Shown here in pieces: positions 34,131 through 42,265 of a stretch of 64,000 nucleotides of DNA. The stretch lies in NCBI RefSeq assembly GCF_002209555.1, contig NZ_NJIF01000015.1, positions 1-64,000 of the forward strand, given 5' to 3'. Positions within the stretch are counted from its first letter, which is position 1. Every line of letters starts with the position of its first letter. The stretch comes from Achromobacter insolitus (GTDB taxonomy: Bacteria > Pseudomonadota > Gammaproteobacteria > Burkholderiales > Burkholderiaceae_B). A program made the position numbers and the translations under genes. The notes under the pieces were generated by a model, which did not search any database, was not told the origin of the DNA, and worked only from the letters and a program-made list of their open reading frames with translations.

Positions 34131-36529
34131 GCCGTCACCTCCACGGCAGCAGCCTCGGTCTTGTGGCTGCCCTGCGCGATGGCGGCAAGCACCCTGATTG
34201 GAGAGAGCGGCGTGCGCAACAGCTCCGCCGCGCCCAATGGCTTTAACGCGTCGTTGACGGCATTGAACAGCACCGCCGGCGGCGCGATGGCGCCGCCCTC
34301 GCCCATGCCCTTGGCGCCGAATTCGGTATGGGGCGACGGCGTCTCGAAGTGATGCAGGCGCATATTCGGCACCTCGGTGGCGCCGGGCAACATGTAATCC
34401 GCCAGGGTCGAGGCCAACGGCTGGCCGTTGTCGTCATAGGGTGTTTCTTCGTAGAACGCGGTGCCGATGCCCTGGGCCACGCCGCCGATGGTCTGGCCCT
34501 CGACCACCATGGGGTTGATCATGGTCCCGCAGTCCTCCACCACCACATAATCCAGGATTTCCACGCCGCCCGTGCCCGGGTCCACCGCCACCACCGCCGC
34601 ATGGGTGGCATAGGTGAAACAGCCGGTGTCGACCTTGGGCTTGTAGCCCACGGTGACTTCCAGTCCGCTGGGGTCCACGTCGGGCGGCAGCAATTGCGGC
34701 CGCAGATACCAGGCGTCGGCCACGTCCTTGACCGACACAGACTTGCCGCCGGCCTCCAGCCGGTCCCCGTTCCAGGCGACGCTGGCCGGGTCGGCCTGCA
34801 ACAAGTGCGCGCCGATGTGCGTCAAGCGCGGCAGCAGGCGCTTGCAAGCCTGGGACACCGCGCCGCCCGACATGACCAGGGATCGCGAGGCATAGGTGCC
34901 GGTGGAGAACGGCGTCTGCCCGGTGTCGCCGTGCAGCAGTTTGATGCTGGCCACGTCAACGCCCAGTATCTCGTTGGCGATCTGGGCGAACGTGGTTTCC
35001 ATGCCCTGTCCGTGCGAATGCACGCCGACCCGCAGCTCCAGCCCGCCATCGGGCGTGACCCGCGCGGTGGCCTGGTCGAAGCCCGGGATCACGGGCGTTC
35101 CCCACGCGGCGAACACCGAGGTTCCGTGGGCAGCCTGCTCCGTGTAGGTAGCGAGGCCCACGCCGATGAGGCGACCGTCGGCTTCGCCCTTGCGCTGGCG
35201 CTCGCGTATGGCGTCCACGCCTATCATGTCCATGGCCTGTTGCAGGCTTGCCGGATAGTCGCCGCTGTCCAGGTGCTTGCCGGTGACGTTGACGAAGGGC
35301 ATCTGCTCGCCCTGCACCAGATTGTCCTGTCGGATCTCCCAAGGTTCGCGTCCGACCTCACGGGCGATCGCGTCCATCATCAATTCCATGGCGAAGCAGA
35401 CGCCGGTGCGCGCCACGCCGCGGTAAGGCACGAAGCCCGGCTTGTTGGTGGCCACCGCCCGCGTAACGCAGCGATAGCCCTTGAATGCGTAAGGACCCGG
35501 CAGGTTGCCGATGGCCTGCCCGGGCTCCAGGCCGATGGTGAACGGCCAGACCGAATAGGCGCCGCCGTCGATGGTGATCTTGGCGTCCAGCGCCAGCAGC
35601 TTGCCTCGACGGTCGGCGTACGCCACCATTTCATAATGGTGTTCGCGCGAATTGGCGCCCGCGGTCAGGTGCTCGCGGCGATCCTCGATGAAACGGAAGG
35701 GCCGCTTGAAGGTCTTGGCCAGCCAGGCCACGCACAGCTCTTCCTGCTGCAGCACGCATTTGTAGCCAAAGGCGCCGCCCACGTCGGGCGACACAACCCG
35801 CACGCGGCCCTGCTCCAGGTCCAGGCACTGGGCCAGCACGCTGCGGATCATGTGCGGCACCTGCGTGGCGCTGATGACCACCAGTTGATCCGCCTGGTGG
35901 TCCCAGTACGCCAGGACCGCCTTGCCTTCCATCGGCACCATGCATTGCCGCGCCAGGTCGATCTTGCGCCGCACGACCACTTCAGCCTGCGCGGCCAGTT
36001 CGTCGAACTGCTTGTCGACATTGAGCGTCACGAAGACGTTGTCGCGCCACTGCTCGTGCACGAAATCGCCCTGGGCCGCCTGGGCGCTGGCAACGTCCGC
36101 ATACACCGGCAGGTCGTCATAGTCGACCTCGATCATCTCGGCGTAGTCTTCTGCCTCGGCGCGGGTCGGCGCGAACACCATGGCGACAGGCTCGCCCACG
36201 AAGCGCACCTTGCCCGAGGCCAGTGGCGGCTGGGCCGAGACCTGGTAGGTGGGCAGCGTGGAATCCGCCACGATGTCGCGCGCGTCGGCCATGGCCTGAC
36301 GCACAAACGCCTTGTCCGCGATCTGCTCGGCCACACGCACCGAAGCGATGCGCGCATGTGCCAGCGGGCTGCGCAGAAAGGCCACCTCGCTCAGCCCGGG
36401 CATGGCCATGTCGGCCACGAAATTGCCCTTGCCATGCAAATGGCGCGCGTCTTCCTTGCGCGGCACCCGCGCGCCCACCCCTTGCGGCTTGCCTGGCCGG
36501 CCGTGCGTATCGGCGTTTGCTGTCGTCAT
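34127..36529 (-). CDS. Molybdenum hydroxylase catalytic subunit (CoxL/xanthine dehydrogenase type)
   Basis: 800 residues, full length for the large subunit. Molybdopterin-cytosine-dinucleotide enzyme features include PDVGGAFGYKCVLQQEELCV, RGVARTGVCFAMELMMDAIA (active-site loop, lacking the CoxL cysteine motif, so not CO dehydrogenase) and GAKGMGEGGAIAPPAVLFNAV, which carries the catalytic glutamate. It hydroxylates a ring carbon next to nitrogen using water. Given the downstream decarboxylase, dihydroxypyridine dioxygenase and deformylase, picolinate to 6-hydroxypicolinate is the best-fitting reaction. MocA- and XdhC-like maturation genes are nearby at 45.4-47.1 kb. Confidence 0.9.
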   Translation of the reverse strand: MTTANADTHGRPGKPQGVGARVPRKEDARHLHGKGNFVADMAMPGLSEVAFLRSPLAHARIASVRVAEQIADKAFVRQAMADARDIVADSTLPTYQVSAQPPLASGKVRFVGEPVAMVFAPTRAEAEDYAEMIEVDYDDLPVYADVASAQAAQGDFVHEQWRDNVFVTLNVDKQFDELAAQAEVVVRRKIDLARQCMVPMEGKAVLAYWDHQADQLVVISATQVPHMIRSVLAQCLDLEQGRVRVVSPDVGGAFGYKCVLQQEELCVAWLAKTFKRPFRFIEDRREHLTAGANSREHHYEMVAYADRRGKLLALDAKITIDGGAYSVWPFTIGLEPGQAIGNLPGPYAFKGYRCVTRAVATNKPGFVPYRGVARTGVCFAMELMMDAIAREVGREPWEIRQDNLVQGEQMPFVNVTGKHLDSGDYPASLQQAMDMIGVDAIRERQRKGEADGRLIGVGLATYTEQAAHGTSVFAAWGTPVIPGFDQATARVTPDGGLELRVGVHSHGQGMETTFAQIANEILGVDVASIKLLHGDTGQTPFSTGTYASRSLVMSGGAVSQACKRLLPRLTHIGAHLLQADPASVAWNGDRLEAGGKSVSVKDVADAWYLRPQLLPPDVDPSGLEVTVGYKPKVDTGCFTYATHAAVVAVDPGTGGVEILDYVVVEDCGTMINPMVVEGQTIGGVAQGIGTAFYEETPYDDNGQPLASTLADYMLPGATEVPNMRLHHFETPSPHTEFGAKGMGEGGAIAPPAVLFNAVNDALKPLGAAELLRTPLSPIRVLAAIAQGSHKTEAAAVEVTA

Positions 36530-36552
36530 GACTACCCTCTGTCTCCTGCTTG

Positions 36553-37656
36553 TTACTTGGCCTGGGCCTTCGCCACGGCGGCGAAGGTGTAGTTGTCCAG
36601 CGGACTTTCAGCCACGCGGAACCAGCCCGCCTGCTCGGCCTGGAACTTCTTCCAGTCGGGGAAGATCGCGGCGAAATCCGGGTTCTTGGCCGAGAGTTCG
36701 GTCCATAGCTCCTGCGAAGCGTTGTATGCCGCGTCCATGACTTCCTTGGGGAAGAAGCTGACTTTGGCGCCGCCGGCGATCAGCTTACGCAGCGCCAGCG
36801 GGTTGCGCGCATCGTAGTGGGCCAGCATGCGCATGGTCTGTTCGCCTGCCGCCGCCTCGAAAGCAGCCTGGTAGGCCGGGGGCAAGGCCTCCCAGGCCTT
36901 GTCGTGCACCATGCTGGTGATCGAGGCGCTGCCTTCGAACCAGCCCGGCGAGTAGTAATACGGCGCCACCTTGTTGAAGCCGAGCTTCTCGTCGTCGTAC
37001 GGGCCGATCCATTCGGCGGCGTCGATGGTGCCCTTTTCCAGCGCCGGGTAGATGTCGCCCGGCGGGATCTGCTGCGGCACCGCGCCCAGCTTGGAGAGCA
37101 CCATGCCGCCTATGCCGCCGATGCGCATGTTCAGGCCCTTGAGGTCGGCGACGGATTTGATTTCCTTGCGATACCAGCCGCCCATCTGCACGCCGACGTT
37201 GCCACAGACGTGGTTGACGATGTTGTACTTCTTATAGAGCTCGCGCAGCATCTTCATGCCGCCGCCGTAGTGGATCCAGGCGTTGTGCTGGCGCGCGCTC
37301 AGGCCGAAAGACAGGCCGGTATCGAAAGTCAGCGCCGTGTTCTTGCCGATGTAGGCCGTGCTAAGCACGTGATTGCATTCCACCGTGCCATTGCTGACCG
37401 CGTCCATGTTCTGCGCCGCGGGCACCAGTTCGCCGCCGGGAAAGGCGCGGATCTCGAACTTGCCTTCGGTCAGCTGCGCCACGCGCTTGCAGAGGTCTTC
37501 GGCCGAACCGTAGATGGTGTCCAGGCTCTTGGGCCAGCTGGTGGACATGCGCCAGCGCACCGATGGCGCGGATTGCGCGACGGCGGGCATGCCCAGGGTG
37601 GCGAGGCCAGCGCCGGCTGCGCCGGCGGCTTGTGCGAGGAAACGGCGTCGTTGCAT
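36553..37656 (-). CDS. TRAP transporter substrate-binding protein (DctP, FcbT1/TakP group)
   Basis: 367 residues. Opens with a twin-arginine export signal (MQRRRFLAQAAGAAGAGLAT) cleaved near MPAVAQSA. The mature part WRMSTSWPKSLDTIYGSAED, RIGGIGGMVLSKLGAVPQQIP and AEWIGPYDDEKLGFNKVA is characteristic of the TRAP mannitol/chloroaromatic/2-oxoacid binders. It is the first gene of the long leftward operon, 23 nt before the hydroxylase, and its membrane partners are probably the DctQ/DctM pair at the operon's far end. Two operator palindromes lie upstream. The ligand is likely the pyridine carboxylate. Confidence 0.92.
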   Translation of the reverse strand: MQRRRFLAQAAGAAGAGLATLGMPAVAQSAPSVRWRMSTSWPKSLDTIYGSAEDLCKRVAQLTEGKFEIRAFPGGELVPAAQNMDAVSNGTVECNHVLSTAYIGKNTALTFDTGLSFGLSARQHNAWIHYGGGMKMLRELYKKYNIVNHVCGNVGVQMGGWYRKEIKSVADLKGLNMRIGGIGGMVLSKLGAVPQQIPPGDIYPALEKGTIDAAEWIGPYDDEKLGFNKVAPYYYSPGWFEGSASITSMVHDKAWEALPPAYQAAFEAAAGEQTMRMLAHYDARNPLALRKLIAGGAKVSFFPKEVMDAAYNASQELWTELSAKNPDFAAIFPDWKKFQAEQAGWFRVAESPLDNYTFAAVAKAQAK

Positions 37657-37741
37657 TCATTGCTCCCGATCTGATTCGATTGAGTCCCCTTGGACCCACC
37701 TCAACTCATGCCAACGCCGCTCGCGTACACCCGAAAAAACG

Positions 37742-37773
37742 TTAGCACACTGAATTGTTGATCAGCATACTGA
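37742..37773. promoter_or_regulatory. Operator pair upstream of the TRAP/molybdenum-hydroxylase operon
   Basis: TTAGCACACTGA (37742-37753) and TCAGCATACTGA (37762-37773), spaced 20 bp start to start, two helical turns. They lie 86-117 bp upstream of the binding-protein start. Both match the motif found at every promoter of the cluster, so they are likely sites for the MarR regulator at 47.1 kb. Confidence 0.72.
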
Positions 37774-38011
37774 CAGTAATTTTGAGTGTCAACAAGGTAA
37801 ATCCCCACTCCCGGCACCCGCGAAACGCCTGGGTTTACACCGATTTCGGCGACATTTCGCGCGCAGTCTTCAGGCGGTTTGCGGGTACTCCTTTCATACA
37901 GCGGACACTCGCTCTCGCGAGCCTGAACAGGCGTGCATAATAGGCCCGCGCCGCCAGCCGCCAGCCTGCCGCCTGTCGGGGAAATCCCTAGCTCCTGACT
38001 TGTTTTTTTAA

Positions 38012-38045
38012 GCAGTACACTGACGACAATTACTCAGCATACTGA
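38012..38045. promoter_or_regulatory. Operator pair upstream of the Rieske oxygenase genes
   Basis: GCAGTACACTGA (38012-38023) and TCAGCATACTGA (38034-38045), spaced 22 bp, ending 13 bp before the ferredoxin start codon. A protein bound here would block initiation. The second site is identical to the one at 37762. Confidence 0.75.
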
Positions 38046-38058
38046 CTAGCGAGTTGAT

Positions 38059-38373
38059 ATGAACTGGATCCGCATTGCCTCTACCGACCAACTGACCGAA
38101 GACGACGAGGTGATCCCCGTCGCCGCCGGCGAAAAGCAGCTGGCGCTGTATCGCAGCGAAGGCGAGTTCTACGCCTCCGACAACGTCTGTACGCACGCCT
38201 ACGCGCTGCTGTCCGACGGTTACCTGGAGGACGGCTGCATCGAATGCCCGTTGCACCAGGCCAAATTCGATATCCGCACCGGCCAGGCCATGTGCGCGCC
38301 CGCAACCAGCGACATCCGCGTCTATCCGGTCAAAGTCGAAGGCCAGGACATCTACGCCAACCTGCAAGGCTGA
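38059..38373 (+). CDS. Rieske-type [2Fe-2S] ferredoxin of a multicomponent oxygenase
   Basis: 104 residues. The Rieske ligands are in CTHAYALL (about residue 45) and CPLHQAKFD (about 65), i.e. C-x-H and C-x2-H. It is the soluble electron carrier from the flavin reductase encoded 2 nt downstream to the terminal oxygenase. It leads a rightward four-gene operon that corresponds in composition to a Rieske 6-hydroxypicolinate 3-monooxygenase (PicB-type). Confidence 0.93.
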   Translation: MNWIRIASTDQLTEDDEVIPVAAGEKQLALYRSEGEFYASDNVCTHAYALLSDGYLEDGCIECPLHQAKFDIRTGQAMCAPATSDIRVYPVKVEGQDIYANLQG

Positions 38374-38375
38374 CC

Positions 38376-39674
38376 ATGGCTGACGCGGACTCGATCCTCA
38401 TCATCGGCGCCGGCCAGACCGGCGCGGTGGCGGCCGCGGCGCTGCGCGACCTGGGCCACGAAGGTCCTATCACGCTGATCGGCCGGGAAGCGCACGCGCC
38501 CTATGAACGCCCGCCGCTATCCAAAGACGTATTGCACGCGCCCGGCGCGCACGGCCAGACGGCCGTGCATCCCGAGGACTTCTACGAACGGCAGCGCGTC
38601 ACGCTGCTGACCGGCACCGAGGCCGTGCAGATCGACCCTGCCCGCCGCCTGGTCCGGCTGGCCGATGGCCGCGACCTTCCTTATAGCCGCTGCCTGCTTG
38701 CCACCGGTGGAAGCGCGCGCGAATTGCCCAGCCTGCCGCGCGGCACGCCGGGCGTGCACTACATCAGGACGCTGGACGACGCGGCGGCGCTGCGCGCCGG
38801 CCTTATACCGCAAGCCCGAGTCGCCGTCATCGGCGGCGGCTTCCTGGGCCTGGAGGTCGCATCCACCGCGCGCGCGCTGGGCGCGGAGGTCACCGTACTG
38901 GAAAGCGCGCCGCGCCTGCTGGAACGCGTATTGCCTCCCGCCCTGTCGGACTGGCTGGCGGAACGCGCCCGCCACGCCGGGGTGGACCTGCGCCTGGGCG
39001 CGCGCATCGCCCGCAGCGGCTGGCAGCCTCACGCGGACGCCACGGTCCGCCACCAGGCGCGCTTCGCCATTGAACTGCAGGACGCGGACACGATAGCGGC
39101 CGACGTCGTGGTGGTGGCAATCGGCCTGGTGCCGGAGGTGTCCCTGGCCGCCCAGGCCGGACTGGCGCTGGACCCCGCCAATGGCGGTATCCAGGTCGAC
39201 GCCGCCTGCCGCAGCAGCGACCCCTACCTGTATGCCGCAGGCGATTGCGCCAGCCAGCACCGCCGCCACCTCAACCAGGCCATGCGCCTGGAGTCCTGGC
39301 AGAACGCCAATGAACAGGCGCGCGCCGCCGCCGCGGGCATGCTGGGCAAGCCCGCCCCCGCCGAACCCTATCCCTGGTTCTGGACGGATCAGTATGGCTG
39401 CAACGTGCAGATGCTGGGCCTGCCACAGCCGGATCTCGTCTACGCCTGCCGCGGCGTGCCGCAAGCGCAGGCCGAAGCGCCCAAGTTCATCTGGCTCGGC
39501 CACCGCGACGGCGTGCCGGTGCATGCCATTGCCATCAACGCGGGCGGCGACCTGCGCCAGCTGCGCGTGCTGTTCGAACAAGGCATCGCCATCGACCCGC
39601 AGCGGTACGCCGACGAGACCGTGGCGCTCAAGCCCCTGGTCAAGTCCTGCCAGCAGAACGCCGCCGCGTCCTGA
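38376..39674 (+). CDS. FAD-dependent ferredoxin reductase of the Rieske oxygenase
   Basis: 432 residues from MADADSILIIGAGQTGAVAA. Two Rossmann motifs are visible: ILIIGAGQTG (FAD, about residue 7) and VAVIGGGFLGLEVASTAR (NAD(P)H, about 150). YERPPLSKD and YAAGDCASQ are also present, as in BphA4/ThcD-type reductases. It transfers electrons from NAD(P)H to the Rieske ferredoxin encoded 2 nt upstream. Confidence 0.93.
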   Translation: MADADSILIIGAGQTGAVAAAALRDLGHEGPITLIGREAHAPYERPPLSKDVLHAPGAHGQTAVHPEDFYERQRVTLLTGTEAVQIDPARRLVRLADGRDLPYSRCLLATGGSARELPSLPRGTPGVHYIRTLDDAAALRAGLIPQARVAVIGGGFLGLEVASTARALGAEVTVLESAPRLLERVLPPALSDWLAERARHAGVDLRLGARIARSGWQPHADATVRHQARFAIELQDADTIAADVVVVAIGLVPEVSLAAQAGLALDPANGGIQVDAACRSSDPYLYAAGDCASQHRRHLNQAMRLESWQNANEQARAAAAGMLGKPAPAEPYPWFWTDQYGCNVQMLGLPQPDLVYACRGVPQAQAEAPKFIWLGHRDGVPVHAIAINAGGDLRQLRVLFEQGIAIDPQRYADETVALKPLVKSCQQNAAAS

Positions 39675-39711
39675 ACTCCAATTACCGCCCCCGCATCGAC
39701 AGGAGCTTTTC

Positions 39712-41001
39712 ATGTATCAATCGCAAACCGTCATCGGCCTCACGATGGCGTCCAAGGACACCGCCCTGGCCGACTGTGTCTGGCCCGAAGACGCGCTGCA
39801 CTACATTCCGGACTGGGTCTACACCAGCCGCGCGGTGTACGACCAGGAAGTCGAGAAAATCTTCCACGGCAAAACCTGGAATTACGTGGCCCTGGAAGCC
39901 GAGCTGCCAAATCCCGGCGACTACAAGCGGTCCTACGTGGGGCCGACCCCGGTGGTGGTCTCGCGCGCCGAGGACGGTTCGGTCAACGTCTTCGAAAACC
40001 GCTGCGCCCACCGCGGCGCGGAGTTCTGCCGCAACAGCCAGGGCAATGCCAAGGAGTTCGTCTGCCCCTACCACCAGTGGTCCTATGACCTGAAGGGCAA
40101 TCTGCAAGGCATTCCCTTCAAACGCGGCGTGAATCGCGAAGGCGGCATGCCCAAGGACTTCAAGAACGAAGAACACGGCCTGCGCAAGCTGCGCGTCACC
40201 ACGCGCAACGGCGTCATCTTCGCGTCCTACAGCGACGAAGTCGAACCCATCGAGGAATACCTGACGCCCGAGATCCTGGCAGATTTCGATACCGTCTTCC
40301 CGGGCAAGAAGCTCAAGATCCACGGCTACTACCGCAATGAACTGCCGTGCAACTGGAAGATGTACCACGAGAATCTGAAGGATCCGTACCACGCCACGCT
40401 GCTGCACTCGTTCCTGGTGGTGTTCGGGCTGCTCGTAGCGGGCAACAAGTCCGCCATGCTGGTCGATCCGGTGCACGGGCGCCACGGCACCATGGCCTCG
40501 GCCAAGAGCGAAGACAAGTACGCCAACGTCAGCGAAGAAAACAAGAAGGAGATGCGCTCCTTCCACGACGGCCTGCACCTGCAGGACGACCGCTTCCTGG
40601 AGTTCGTCAAGGAATTCGATTCGCCGTGGTCGGTCACCATGCAAACCGTGTGGCCCAACCTCATCGTGCAGCGCGAAATGAACACGCTGGGCGTGCGCCA
40701 GATCGTGCCCAATGGCCCGGACAGCATGATCATGCAGTGGACCATGTTCGGCTACGAGGACGACACGCCCGAAATGGAACGTCACCGCCTGCGCCAGGGC
40801 AACCTGATGGGTCCGGCCGGATTCCTCGGCCTGGAAGACAACGAAGCGATGAAGTTCGTGCAGGAAGGCGTGCGCCGCGCCAGCACCGACGTCAATGTGC
40901 TGAAGCTGGAATCCGGCAAGCAAGGCACTTCCAACACGCTGATTTCGGAAGCCGCCATCCGCTCCATGTACAGCTACTACCGCGGCGTGATGGGCTTTTG
41001 A
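39712..41001 (+). CDS. Rieske non-heme iron oxygenase, large (alpha) subunit
   Basis: 429 residues, start set by AGGAG 6 bases upstream. Rieske cluster: CAHRGAEF (about residue 95) and CPYHQWSYD (about 115). Mononuclear iron site: ENLKDPYHATLLH (about 220-232), the D-x2-H-x4-H arrangement. This is the catalytic subunit. Within the cluster it probably hydroxylates 6-hydroxypicolinate at carbon 3. The assignment to that substrate is by context; the family also attacks benzoate, anthranilate and salicylate. Confidence 0.92.
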   Translation: MYQSQTVIGLTMASKDTALADCVWPEDALHYIPDWVYTSRAVYDQEVEKIFHGKTWNYVALEAELPNPGDYKRSYVGPTPVVVSRAEDGSVNVFENRCAHRGAEFCRNSQGNAKEFVCPYHQWSYDLKGNLQGIPFKRGVNREGGMPKDFKNEEHGLRKLRVTTRNGVIFASYSDEVEPIEEYLTPEILADFDTVFPGKKLKIHGYYRNELPCNWKMYHENLKDPYHATLLHSFLVVFGLLVAGNKSAMLVDPVHGRHGTMASAKSEDKYANVSEENKKEMRSFHDGLHLQDDRFLEFVKEFDSPWSVTMQTVWPNLIVQREMNTLGVRQIVPNGPDSMIMQWTMFGYEDDTPEMERHRLRQGNLMGPAGFLGLEDNEAMKFVQEGVRRASTDVNVLKLESGKQGTSNTLISEAAIRSMYSYYRGVMGF

Positions 41002-41018
41002 GGCAGGAACCGAGAAAC

Positions 41019-41537
41019 ATGAGAACCCGATTCGAATTTTCCCCCCGCAAGATCGATCCCGCCCGCGCCATTGCCCTGCGCCAGGAGATCGAGGAGTTCC
41101 ACGCCGACTACTGCGCCACCCTGGACGCAGGTCAGGTCGAGGCCTGGCCGGACTTCTTTACCGAAGACGGCCTGTACCGCGTCACCGCGCGCGAGAACGC
41201 CGAACTGGGCCTGCCGGTGGGTCTGGTCTATTCCGAAGGCCGGGCCATGATGCATGACCGCGCCGTGGCCATCTCGCGCACTCAGATGTTCGCGCCGCGC
41301 TACATGCTGCACCTGGTCAGCAATACCCGCGTCATCAGCGAATCCGCCAATGGCGAGATCGAATCCCAGGCTGCGTTCATGCTCATGCAGACGCTGGTGG
41401 AAGGCCCCACCACACTGCATCTGGCCGGCACCTACTATGACCGCTACCTGCGGCAGGATGGCGTGCTCAAGCTGAAGGAGCGCCAGGTGGTGTATGACAC
41501 CACCATCCTCGCCAACGACCTGGTCTATCCAGTCTAG
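41019..41537 (+). CDS. Rieske oxygenase small (beta) subunit
   Basis: 172 residues, the usual length. SnoaL-like/ring-hydroxylating beta fold: EIEEFHADYCATLDAGQVEAWPDFFTEDG near the N terminus and LAGTYYDRYLR, LKLKERQVVYDTT at the end. It forms an alpha3-beta3 oxygenase with the product of the gene 17 nt upstream. It is the last gene before a bidirectional terminator. Confidence 0.92.
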   Translation: MRTRFEFSPRKIDPARAIALRQEIEEFHADYCATLDAGQVEAWPDFFTEDGLYRVTARENAELGLPVGLVYSEGRAMMHDRAVAISRTQMFAPRYMLHLVSNTRVISESANGEIESQAAFMLMQTLVEGPTTLHLAGTYYDRYLRQDGVLKLKERQVVYDTTILANDLVYPV

Positions 41538-41553
41538 AAGTAGAAACGCCAGT

Positions 41554-41591
41554 AAAAATGGGGTTGCGCCTCGCGGTGCAACCCCTTTTTT
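41554..41591. terminator. Bidirectional rho-independent terminator
   Basis: An 8-bp perfect stem GGGGTTGC (41560-41567) / GCAACCCC (41578-41585), extended inward by G-T and two C-G pairs, closes on loop TCGC. Six T residues follow on the plus strand and five A residues precede it, so it can end both the rightward Rieske operon and the leftward decarboxylase/amidohydrolase operon. Confidence 0.9.
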
Positions 41592-41613
41592 CGTGGCGGC
41601 GCCAGGCGCCGCT

Positions 41614-42234
41614 TCAGGCCTGCGTGGCGCGCAAGGCTTCGTCCCGCGTCAGCACGGTGGCGTACTTCTGCTGCATATCGAATAGATTGGCCTCATGCGG
41701 GCCAATGGCGCGGTCGCCCACGCAGTCCGACACCACCAGGGGCCGGAACCCGTACTGCATGGCATCCACGACGCTGGCGCGCACGCAACCGCTGGTGACC
41801 GCCCCCGCAACCAGCAGCGTCTGCACCCCGCGCTGCGCCAGCCAGGCCGCCAGGCTGGTGCCGAAGAACGCCGAGGGCACGGTCTTGCGCACGACCAGTT
41901 CGCCTGCCGCGGGCGCGAGTTGCGGCACGATGGCGCTGTTGTGGTCCGCTTCCTTCAAGGTCAACATGCCCGGGACCTTGAGCGTGAAGATGTTGTGGTC
42001 CGCGTCGTCGTCGGCGAACACGATGCGGCTGTGCGCCACCGGCCAGCCTTGCTTGCGCGCATGCGCCAGCAATCCGATCGTCTGCTCGATGGCCTGCGGG
42101 ATGTTGCCGCCGCCGAACACCGCCGGGTCCGCGAAGCCGTTGACCAGGTCCACGATCAGCAGGCCGTAGGGAGCCTTGGGCGCCATGGACGCGCCGAAGC
42201 CCTGACGTTCATAGGCCGAGATATCGTCATTCAT
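41614..42234 (-). CDS. picF: Maleamate amidohydrolase (isochorismatase-like, NicF/PicF type)
   Basis: 206 residues from MNDDISAYERQGFG. The cysteine-hydrolase triad is visible: Asp in GLLIVDLVNGFADP, Lys in VVRKTVPSAFFGT and Cys in VAGAVTSGCVRAS. It resembles the NicF proteins that hydrolyse maleamate to maleate and ammonia in the nicotinate pathway. The adjacent NicX- and NicD-like genes make the assignment firm at pathway level. It is the last gene of the leftward decarboxylase operon, followed by a terminator. Confidence 0.88.
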   Translation of the reverse strand: MNDDISAYERQGFGASMAPKAPYGLLIVDLVNGFADPAVFGGGNIPQAIEQTIGLLAHARKQGWPVAHSRIVFADDDADHNIFTLKVPGMLTLKEADHNSAIVPQLAPAAGELVVRKTVPSAFFGTSLAAWLAQRGVQTLLVAGAVTSGCVRASVVDAMQYGFRPLVVSDCVGDRAIGPHEANLFDMQQKYATVLTRDEALRATQA

Positions 42235-42265
42235 GTGTGGAATTCCTTGAGCGATGATTGCTTGC

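Larger units (their letters stand above)
37657..38058. other. Divergent promoter region of the picolinate-type cluster
   Basis: 402 bp without a gene. Each end carries a pair of TCAG-N4-CTGA-like palindromes, one pair by the TRAP/hydroxylase operon and one by the Rieske genes. The middle 230 bp shows no clear feature. A T-rich tract (38003-38009) lies just before the right-hand pair. Separate promoters for the two directions are implied. Confidence 0.7.

Noticed and set aside
34127..36529. Carbon monoxide dehydrogenase
   Set aside because: Subunit order and the CoxG domain suggest it at first sight, but the active-site loop lacks the CoxL cysteine motif and the neighbours degrade a pyridine ring.
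34328..36592. A 754-codon open frame on the plus strand
   Set aside because: It runs antisense to the molybdenum hydroxylase large subunit, which has clear family motifs. The antisense translation is low-complexity His/Arg/Gly sequence typical of the opposite strand of high-GC genes.
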